A stretch of 64,000 nt of DNA. It comes from JALORV01 sp963707445. Its GTDB lineage: Bacteria > Pseudomonadota > Gammaproteobacteria > Burkholderiales > Burkholderiaceae_F. Location: assembly GCA_963707445.1 (NCBI GenBank), contig CAVPPW010000013.1, positions 124,001 to 188,000 of the forward strand. The letters are read 5' to 3'. Made by a program: the position numbers and the translations under genes. Each line of letters begins with the position of its first letter. Position 1 is the stretch's first letter. Below are positions 56,729-64,000 of this stretch, in pieces. The notes under the pieces are model-generated. The model was not told where the DNA came from and ran no database searches. It saw only the letters and a list, made by a program, of their open reading frames with translations.

Positions 56729-56826
56729 GGAAGCGGTGAGGCGATAATACACTCGCGACACACGCTGGCATGGGCCTTGCTTTCGCCGCGCCACCTTCAC
56801 ACGTCGTTCCTAACTTGATCACGCCC

Positions 56827-58814
56827 ATGGCCTCCGGGCTCGAAGTCACGCTGGTTCTGCTCGCTTCGGTGGTCCTCGGAATCGTCGTGTTCCGGCTGCT
56901 GTCGTTGCCGCCGCTGCTCGCGTACCTCGCCGTCGGCATCCTGATCGGCCCGCATGCGTTCGGCCTCGTGCCCGACACGCGGCAGACCCGCTACCTCGCG
57001 GAGTTCGGGGTCGTCTTCCTGATGTTCTCGATCGGACTCGAGTTCTCGCTGCCGCGCCTGCGATCCATGCGGCGCATCGTGTTCGGGTTCGGTGGTGCGC
57101 AGGTCGCCCTGACGATCGGAGCCACCCTTGCCGTCGGCTGGCTGCTCGGACCACGCCTCGGCGTCGGTCTCGCGGGCACGTTCGCGCTGGGCGCAGCGCT
57201 CGCGATGTCGTCGACGGCGATCGTGATGAAGATGATCTCCGAGCGCCTTCAGCTCGACACGGAGCACGGCAAGCGGATCGTTGGCGTGCTGCTTTTCCAG
57301 GATCTCGCCGTCGTCCCGCTGCTCGTGGTGATCCCTGCACTTTCGGCCGATCCGTCGGAGCTCGGCCGGATGCTTGGGGTCGCGATGCTCAAGGCGGCAG
57401 CGCTGTTGGTGATCCTGCTGGCCGGGGGCCAGCAGGTGCTGCGCTGGTGGCTGCACCTGGTCGCACGGCGCAAGTCGCACGAACTGTTCACGCTGAACGT
57501 GCTGCTCGTGACGCTGGGGCTCGCTTGGCTGACCGAAGAAGCGGGACTTTCGCTTCGCGCTCGGCGCATTCGTTGCAGGGATGCTGATCGCCGAGACCGA
57601 ATACCGCCACCAGGTCGAGGAAGACATCAAACCCTTTCGCGACGTGCTGCTCGGCCTTTTCTTCGTCACGATCGGAATGCTGCTCAACCCGAGCCTTGTG
57701 CTCGAGCAACTTCGGTTGGGTGACACTTGGCGCTGGTCGTCCCGGTCGGCTTCAAGTTCGGGTTGATCTACGCCCTTGGGCGGATCTTCAAGGCGAGTGC
57801 CGGTACCGCGATCCGCACGGCGCTGGCCCTTTGTACCGCCGGAGAATTCGGATTCGTGCTGCTCGGCCTTGCCGGACAGTACAGCGTGCTCGCGGGCGAC
57901 GTGCTGCAGGTGGTGCTGGCCGCGATGCTGCTTTCGATGTTGGCCGCGCCGCTGCTGATCCAGCATGCGGACCGGATCGTGATGCGGCTCGCGTCGGGAG
58001 AGTGGATGTTGAAGTCGGTCGAGATCGCGAAGATCGCCCAACGCGCGATGGCGACCGACCGGCACGTCGTCATCTGCGGCTTCGGCCGCAGCGGCCAGCA
58101 TCTCGCGAAGATGCTGGAACAGGAGGGCATCGGCTATGTCGCTCTCGATGTCGACCCCGATCTGGTGCGCGAGGCTGCCGCCGCAGGCGAATCGGTCGTC
58201 TATGGCGACGCCGCGCGGCGCGAGACGCTGGTGGCCGCGGGAATTCGCCGTGCGGCGGCCCTCGTCATTACCTACGCCGACTCGGCAAGTCGTGCTCAAG
58301 GTGATGCATCAACGCGCATCAGCTTGCGTCCCAATCTTGCCGTCATCGTCCGCACGCAGGACGATCATGACCTCGACAAGCTGATGCAGGCCGGCGCTAC
58401 CGAGGTCGTGCCGGAGGTGTTCGAGGGCAGCCTGATGCTGGGATCCCACGCTTCGGCCTGTTCGGCGTGCCGATGACGCGCGTTGTGCGTCGTGTTCGCG
58501 AGGCCCGTGACCAGCGCTATCGCCTGCTGCGCGGCTATTTCCACGGCGCCGGCGATGACGACGACGCGCTGGAGGACGAAGTGCACGAGCGACTGCATTC
58601 AGTGACGCTTGATGCCGGCTCGAGCGCGGTCGGCAAGCGCATTGGCGACCTGGACCTGGCAGTGATCGGTGCCGATGTCACCGCGGTACGTCGCCGTGGC
58701 ATCCGCGGTGCAGAGCCGAGTCCGGACATGGTGCTGCATGCCGGCGATGTACTGGTTCTGCGGGGTCTTACCGAAGCGCTCGAGCTGGCCGAGGAACGGC
58801 TGTTGCAGCGATGA
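56827..58814 (+). CDS. Kef-type CPA2 cation:proton antiporter with RCK domains (about eight surplus bases)
   Basis: A monovalent cation:proton antiporter of the KefB/KefC/YbaL group. Twelve or so N-terminal helices include FLMFSIGLEFSLPRLR and LALGAALAMSSTAIVMK. The RCK N-domain begins HVVICGFGRSGQHLAK, with YVALDVDPDLVREA, and the RCK C-domain is near the end (VGKRIGDLDLAVIGADV). Breaks occur near 57553, 57715-57735, 58288-58312 and 58452-58462. Corrected length is about 659 residues. ATG 56827 matches family N-termini better than ATG 56770. Confidence 0.85.
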
Positions 58815-59373
58815 GAGCACTGCTGCTGGCGACGGCGTTTTTCGCATCGGCAGGTCCGATCGCGGGCATGGCCGCAGAAGAAGCTGCCTGGAACGCGCTG
58901 CGCGAGAGTGGCGCGGTGCTGGTCCTGCGGCATGCCGCCACCGTGCCCGGCACCGGCGATCCGCCGGGATTCCGTATCGACGATTGCTCTACGCAGCGCA
59001 ACTTGTCCGCACAGGGCCGGGAGCAGGCAGCGGCAATCGGGCGCTCTTTGCGGGAGCAAGGAGTCAGCGTCGTACGCGTTGAGTCGAGTCGATGGTGCCG
59101 CTGCCTCGAGACCGCGCGGCTCGCTTTTCCGCAGCTGCAAGTGCAGCCGCTGGCCGTGCTTGACTCGTTCTTTGCGGACCGTGCGGCGGGACCCGCGCAG
59201 ACCTCTGTGCTGCGTAACCGCGTGCGCGAATGGCAAGGGCCGGGCGTCCTGGTCCTCGTGAGCCATCAGGTGAACATCACTGCGCTGACCGGACAAGCGG
59301 TGGCAGCGGGCGAGGGGTCGTGTTGCGGCCCGAGGCTGACGGCTTCCGGGTCGTTGGGTCGGTGCGCTTCTAG
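58811..59373 (+). CDS. Secreted histidine phosphatase family protein (two surplus bases)
   Basis: A branch-1 histidine phosphatase with an N-terminal signal peptide (about 1-22), so probably periplasmic. The catalytic motif is VLVLRHAATVPG, and the second active histidine is in VLVSHQVNITAL. The 3' end is out of frame from about 59315; removing two G from the G-runs gives 186 residues ending GFRVVGSVRF. It starts in an ATGA overlap with the antiporter. Periplasmic relatives such as Ais act on LPS heptose phosphate, but this is only a possibility. Confidence 0.78.
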
Positions 59374-59385
59374 CGCCGGCGAGCG

Positions 59386-62237
59386 TCAGGCGGCGCGTCG
59401 TCGCCGCTGCCGCGCTAGCACCGGCGCGAGATAAGTGCCGGTATAGCTGTCGGGACTCGCCGCGATCTTTCTCGGGAGGCCCGGTCGCAATGATGCGGCC
59501 ACCGCCGTCGCCGCCCTCGGGGCCGAGATCGATCACCCAGTCCGCCGTCTTGATCACATCGAGGTTGTGCTCGATCACGACCACCGTGTTGCCCGCGTTG
59601 CGCAACTGGTGCAGCACTTTCAGCAGCAGTGCAATGTCGTGGAAGTGCAGGCCGGTCGTCGGCTCGTCCAGGATGTACAGCGTGCGCCCGGTGTCACGCT
59701 TGGATAGCTCGAGCGAGAGCTTGACGCGCTGCGCTTCGCCACCCGACAGCGTCGTCGCGCTCTGTCCGAGACGCACGTAACCGAGGCCGACATCGAGCAA
59801 GGTCTGGAGCTTGCGCGCAATCGCCGGGACCGCGTTGAAGAATTCGAAGGCGTCTTCGACCGTCATGTCCAGCACGTCGGCGATGCTCTTACCCTTGTAA
59901 TGGACCTCGAGCGTTTCGCGGTTGTAGCGCTTGCCGTGGCAGACGTCGCACGGCACGTAGACGTCCGGCAAGAAGTGCATCTCGACCTTGATCACGCCGT
60001 CGCCCTGGCAGGACTCGCAGCGCCCGCCTTTGACGTTGAACGAGAAGCGGCCGGCCTCGTAGCCGCGTTCTCGCGCGGTCGGCGTTTCCGCGAACAGTTC
60101 GCGGATCGGTGTGAACAGTCCCGTGTAGGTGGCCGGGTTGCTGCGCGGCGTACGGCCGATCGGGCTCTGGTCGACATTGATGACTTTGTCGACGTGTTCC
60201 AGCCCTTCGAGCATCGTGTACGGCGCCGGTTCGGCGGCCGATCCGTAAAGGTGGCGCGCGACCGCGGCGTACAGCGTGTCGTTGATCAGCGTCGACTTGC
60301 CCGAACCGGAAACGCCGGTGATGCAGGTGAGCAGACCGATCGGCAGGTCGAGCGTGACGCTCTTCAGGTTGTTGCCCTGCGCACCGACGAGCTTGAGCCA
60401 GTGGGTAAACGGCGGCGTGCGATCGGAGGGAATCTCGATCTGTCGGCGGCCCGCCATGTATTGGCCCGTCAGCGACTTCTTGTTCGCCTCGATCTCCGCC
60501 AGAGTCCCGAGTGCGACGACCTCGCCTCCGTGCGCGCCGGCACCGGGCCCCATGTCGACGACGAAGTCGGCTGCCCGGATCGCGTCCGCGTCGTGCTCGA
60601 CGACGATCACGCTGTTACCCAGGTCGCGCAGATGCTTCAGCGTGCCGATCAGCCGGTCGTTGTCGCGCTGGTGCAGACCGATCGACGGTTCGTCGAGGAC
60701 ATACATCACGCCGGTAAGTCCCGAGCCGATCTGCGAAGCGAGGCGGATGCGCTGCGACTCGCCGCCCGACAGCGTGTCGGCCGAGCGGTCGAGCGAGAGG
60801 TAGTCGAGGCCGACGTTGACTAGGAAGCGCAGTCGCGAATCGATCTCCTTGACGATCTTCGCCGCGATCTCCTTCTTCGCGCCGGTGAACTTCACGGCCT
60901 CGAAGTAGCGTGACGCTTCCGCCAGCGGTGCCGCGGAAATCTGCCAGATCCCGCGCTGCTGTTCACCCTCGCCGATGAAGACGTTGCGCGCCTCGCGCCG
61001 CAGCCGCGAGCCTTCGCAGACCGGGCACGGGCGCTGGCTGCGCAGCTTGGCGAGCTCTTCGCGCACGACCAGCGAGTCGGTTTCCTTCAGGCGGCGCTCG
61101 AGGCTGGGAATCACGCCTTCGAATGGATGTCGCCGCACCATTTTGCGGCCGCGTTCGTTGGCGTAGGTGAACGGGATCTCGACTTCGCCGGAGCCGTGCA
61201 GGATCACGCGCTGAGCGGACTCGGGCAGCTGGTCGAAGGGCTGGTTGAGGTCGAAGCCATAGTGCTGCGCCACGGCGACCAGCATCTGGTGGTAGTACTG
61301 GTTGCGCGCGTCCCAGCCCTTGATCGCACCGCTCGCCAGCGCCAGCTCGGGATGTGCCACGACGCGCGACTCGTCGAAGTACTCGACGGTGCCGATGCCG
61401 TCGCAGGCTTCGCATGCGCCCATCGGATTGTTGAAGGAAAACAGGCGCGGCTCGAGTTCGGCGAGCGAGTAGCTGCAGACGGGGCAGGCGTAACGGCTCG
61501 AGAAACCGAGCTCCTGGCCGTTGTCGAGGTCGAGCAGCAGCGCGCGGCCGTCTGCCAGTCGCAGCGCGGTCTCGAACGACTCGGCGAGGCGCTGCTTGGC
61601 GTCGGCCGCGCACCTTCAGCCGATCGACGACGACGTCGATCGAGTGCTTCTCCGCCTTGGCAAGCGGCGGCAGGTTGTCAGCTTCGACGATCGCTCCGTC
61701 GACACGGAAGCGCACGAAGCCCTGGGTCTGCATGTCGTCGAAGAACTCGACGAATTCGCCCTTTCGATCCCGAACCACTGGCGCAACCAGAAGGATCTTG
61801 GTGTCCTCAGGCAGCGCCAGCGTCGCGTCGACCATCTGCGACACGCTCTGCGACTGCAGCGGCACCTTGTGTTCCGGACAATACGGCGTGCCGACGCGGG
61901 CGAACATCAGCCGCAGGTAATCGTGGATCTCGGTGACGGTGCCGACAGTCGAGCGCGGATTGTGCGAGGCGGCTTTCTGCTCGATCGCGATCGCCGGCGA
62001 CAGTCCTTCGATCAGGTCGACGTCGGGCTTTTCCATCAGCTGCAGGAACTGGCGCGCGTACGCCGATAGCGACTCAACGTAGCGGCGCTGGCCTTCGGCG
62101 TAGAGCGTGTCGAATGCGAGCGAGGACTTGCCGGACCCGGACAGACCGGTGATCACAACGAGCCGCTCGCGAGGCAGGTCGAGATCGACACTTTTCAGGT
62201 TGTGGGTGCGGGCTCCGCGGATGCGGATTTCATCCAT
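59386..62237 (-). CDS. uvrA: Excinuclease ABC subunit A (two apparent frameshifts)
   Basis: The DNA-damage recognition ATPase of nucleotide excision repair. Two ABC modules are seen: ITGLSGSGKSSLAFDTLYAEGQ with signature LSGGESQRIRLA, and ITGVSGSGKSTLINDTLY with LSGGEAQRVKL. Zinc fingers are MGACEACDGIG and RCESCQGDGVIKVEM. Surplus bases are at 61605-61606 and in the AAA near 59471; corrected length is 949 residues. ATG 62237 (MDEIRIRG) is the family start. It diverges from ssb, a very common pair. Confidence 0.96.
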
Positions 62238-62359
62238 CGACGAGGGCAGCTGCAAAAGGCGAACTTGTTACTATAGCGACAAACGTCGTCGCGACCTTGT
62301 GAGTGCCGCGGCGCAGGCGATAACGCGGCGCGAGCCGCCCGCCGAACGGAGGACGAGAC

Positions 62360-62833
62360 ATGGCATCGGTGAACAAGGTCATTTTGATCGGCAACCTCGG
62401 GCGCGATCCCGAGACGCGCTACACGGCCGATGGTGCCGCCATCACCAACATCTCGCTTGCTACCACGCGCCGCTACAAGGATTCGTCAGGCCAGCAGCAG
62501 GAGGAAACCGAGTGGCACCGCGTCTCATTCTTCGGCCGACTGGCCGAAATCGCGGGTGAATATCTGCGCAAGGGCCGTCCCGTGTACGTGGAGGGCCGCA
62601 TCCGCACGCGCAAATACCAGGACAAAGAAACCGGTCAGGACCGCTATTCGACCGAGATCGTCGCGGAGAACATGCAGATGCTGGGCTCGCGCGAGGGCAT
62701 GGGCGGCGGTGCTGACGTCGACGGCGGCGAGGAGTCGCGTGCTCCGGTTCCTGCCCGCTCGGCGGGTGGTCGACCGGCGACCCAGAAACCGGCGACCAAC
62801 GTCGCCGACATGGACGACGACATTCCGTTCTGA
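62360..62833 (+). CDS. ssb: Single-stranded DNA-binding protein
   Basis: The 157-residue protein has an OB fold (VNKVILIGNLGRDPETRY to about residue 110), a Gly/Ala-rich linker and the conserved acidic tip MDDDIPF that recruits repair and replication partners. It is intact and diverges from uvrA across 122 bp. I see no clear LexA box there; a TACTAT/TATAGT element at 62269-62275 may serve either gene. Confidence 0.97.
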   Translation: MASVNKVILIGNLGRDPETRYTADGAAITNISLATTRRYKDSSGQQQEETEWHRVSFFGRLAEIAGEYLRKGRPVYVEGRIRTRKYQDKETGQDRYSTEIVAENMQMLGSREGMGGGADVDGGEESRAPVPARSAGGRPATQKPATNVADMDDDIPF

Positions 62834-63010
62834 CGCCGCGGCGCACGACTGAGCTCTTCGGGCATCAAGCGGTAAACCCGGGCGGCTTGCGATCGCTGCC
62901 GTTCTGCCGGGATTGTCCGCGACGGCCTTGAGAGCGGTTTTTGCTCCAGGGCTGCACCTTCCGCGCTCCGCGGGCCGGCTCTGTGCCGCTTCCGCGTACA
63001 AACTCGAAAA

Positions 63011-64000
63011 ATGGACCTGAGCTTCCTGCCGGACTGGCCACCTGCGTTCTCGCCTGCTCTCGCCGTCGCCGCGCTGGCACTGGTCGCGTCCTTTGCGGGC
63101 GAGATCGCCGCGCGCTGGTTGCATCTGCCAAGGATGCTCGGCTACCTTGCCGCAGGTGTCGTGTTCGGCGCTGGCGGACATCTCGTGGAATGGCTGAACC
63201 TGCAGCCGCTGCCGGCGCCGACGCTCTATGGTGCGCTCGACTTCGCGGCGTCGTTCATCCTGTTCGATCTGGGGCAGCGCGTGTCGTTCGGGTGGCTGCG
63301 ACGCAACCCGGCGCTGCTCGGCGCAAGTGCGGTCGAGGCCGGTGTTACCTTCGTTGCGGTTTTTGTGGCGATGCGCGTGCTCGAGATCACGCCGCTGCCG
63401 GCGGCGTTGATTGCGACCATCAGCATGTCGACGTCGCCAGCGGTCGTGCTCTCGCTGACGCGCGAGGTGCGCGCCCAGGGTCAGGTCACCGAGCGCATCT
63501 TGCTGCTGACTGCGCTGAATTCGATCTATGCGGTGGTGTTCTCGACGCTGTTGCTGGCATGGGCCAGACTGGACACACGCGGACTGCTGGACGACTACCT
63601 GCTGCATCCCGCCTACCTGGTGTTCGGCTCGCTGGCCCTTGCTGCGCTCGGTGCGCGCCTGTTTCACTGGGTCGCTGGTTTCGTCCATCACGAGCGCGCG
63701 GTGCAGCTGATCCTGATGCTCGCGATCATCTCGATCGTGTTCACGCTGTCGAGCGCGCTGCGGCTGTCACCGCTGCTTGCGCTGCTCGCCTGCGGCGCGT
63801 TCGTGCGTACCTTCGATCACGGCCGGCGCCTGGCGAGCAGCGATGTCGGATTGATCTCGGCGCTGGCTTTGGTGCTGTTCTTTGCCCTGTCTGCGGCGAC
63901 GGTCGAATGGGGTCTGCTGCTCGGCGCCGGCGTCCCCGCGCTGGCGCTGGCGCTGGTCCGGACCATCTGCAAGGTTGCGGCGGTCGGTGCACTGGCGCCG
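63011..64000 (+). CDS. CPA2 cation:proton antiporter (3' end beyond the window)
   Basis: The frame is open from ATG 63011 to the window edge, 330 codons, with no stop. The sequence is hydrophobic throughout, with about ten helices. It has the CPA2-type start (LHLPRMLGYLAAGVVFG), a weak counterpart of the FSIGLE motif (ILFDLGQRVSF) and ISMSTSPAVVLSLTRE. It is a second, different antiporter from the one at 56.8 kb. Whether it also carries an RCK domain cannot be seen. The ion specificity is unknown. Confidence 0.8.
   Translation, partial: MDLSFLPDWPPAFSPALAVAALALVASFAGEIAARWLHLPRMLGYLAAGVVFGAGGHLVEWLNLQPLPAPTLYGALDFAASFILFDLGQRVSFGWLRRNPALLGASAVEAGVTFVAVFVAMRVLEITPLPAALIATISMSTSPAVVLSLTREVRAQGQVTERILLLTALNSIYAVVFSTLLLAWARLDTRGLLDDYLLHPAYLVFGSLALAALGARLFHWVAGFVHHERAVQLILMLAIISIVFTLSSALRLSPLLALLACGAFVRTFDHGRRLASSDVGLISALALVLFFALSAATVEWGLLLGAGVPALALALVRTICKVAAVGALAP

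Noticed and set aside
56797..58299. 500-codon minus-strand open frame opposite the Kef antiporter
   Set aside because: It is an antisense shadow produced by high GC; its composition is charged, His/Arg-rich and unlike any family, and the plus strand is a clear antiporter.
10009..61606. Programmed +1 frameshifting as a general decoding system
   Set aside because: I compared the sequence at more than a dozen breaks. There is no shared slippery codon, stop codon or downstream structure; the only common feature is a repeated base. Read or consensus error explains it more simply.
62238..62359. LexA (SOS) box between uvrA and ssb
   Set aside because: I looked for a CTGT-N8-ACAG type site and found none; only a weak -10-like element is visible.
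1..64000. CRISPR arrays, insertion sequences, integrases or prophage
   Set aside because: No direct-repeat array, transposase, integrase or phage structural gene was found on either strand; gene order is that of a core chromosome.

Overview
This 64 kb window is high-GC DNA from a betaproteobacterial chromosome, most likely Burkholderiales or a close relative. The evidence is gene content and order: gpmA–rhodanese–grxC–secB–gpsA; a caa3/aa3-type coxBAC locus with SURF1, COX15 and ctaB; ppk–sixA–ppx; prs–rplY–pth with tRNA-Gln beside prs; and rapZ–hprK–ptsN–hpf–rpoN–lptB–lptA–lptC–kdsC–kdsD. It is core chromosome. I see no insertion sequence, prophage, integrase, CRISPR array or rRNA operon, and no stretch over 350 bp without a gene.

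Layout. 0–12.8 kb: envelope and central metabolism (sppA, slmA, moeB, ctpA, envC, gpmA, rhodanese, grxC, secB, gpsA, LOG-family, trmL, comF, a BioC-like methyltransferase, kbp). 12.9–22.1 kb: terminal oxidase genes (coxB, coxA, small assembly protein, ctaG, DUF2970, coxC, twin-TM protein, SURF1, Sco-like protein, COX15, ctaB, sco). 22.1–25.5 kb: an uncharacterised gene, rpoH, ftsX, ftsE. 25.6–31.8 kb: polyphosphate genes (ppk, sixA, ppx), ftsY, rsmD, coaD. 31.8–37.1 kb: accessory genes (DUF418, MOSC, ychF, two GNATs, patatin-like). 37.2–43.4 kb: pth, rplY, prs, tRNA-Gln, ispE, lolB, a TPR lipoprotein. 43.4–48.1 kb: mutM, a dynamin-like GTPase, mutY, a Lon N-domain protein. 48.2–56.7 kb: the rapZ to kdsD series, covering nitrogen-PTS control, sigma-54, LPS transport and Kdo synthesis. 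56.8–64 kb: a Kef-type antiporter, a secreted histidine phosphatase, uvrA, ssb and the start of a second CPA2 antiporter that runs off the window.

The dominant anomaly is technical. About 27 otherwise well-conserved genes, many of them essential (rpoH, coaD, ispE, lptB, ftsX), are broken into several frames. By my count about 65 surplus bases are involved. Every break fits extra bases rather than missing ones, and in most sites I could resolve the surplus base copies its neighbour. I therefore annotate these as single genes with probable sequence errors, not pseudogenes, and give composite coordinates. Amino-acid lengths quoted for them assume the surplus bases are removed.

The most interesting biological signals are a near-perfect CIRCE operator next to the rpoH promoter, an FtsE ATPase that keeps Walker A and B but has lost its Q-loop, signature and H-loop residues, a string of hairpins and palindromes between prs and rplY, a promoter-plus-hairpin element upstream of coxB, and an uncharacterised HxD...H protein between sco and rpoH.
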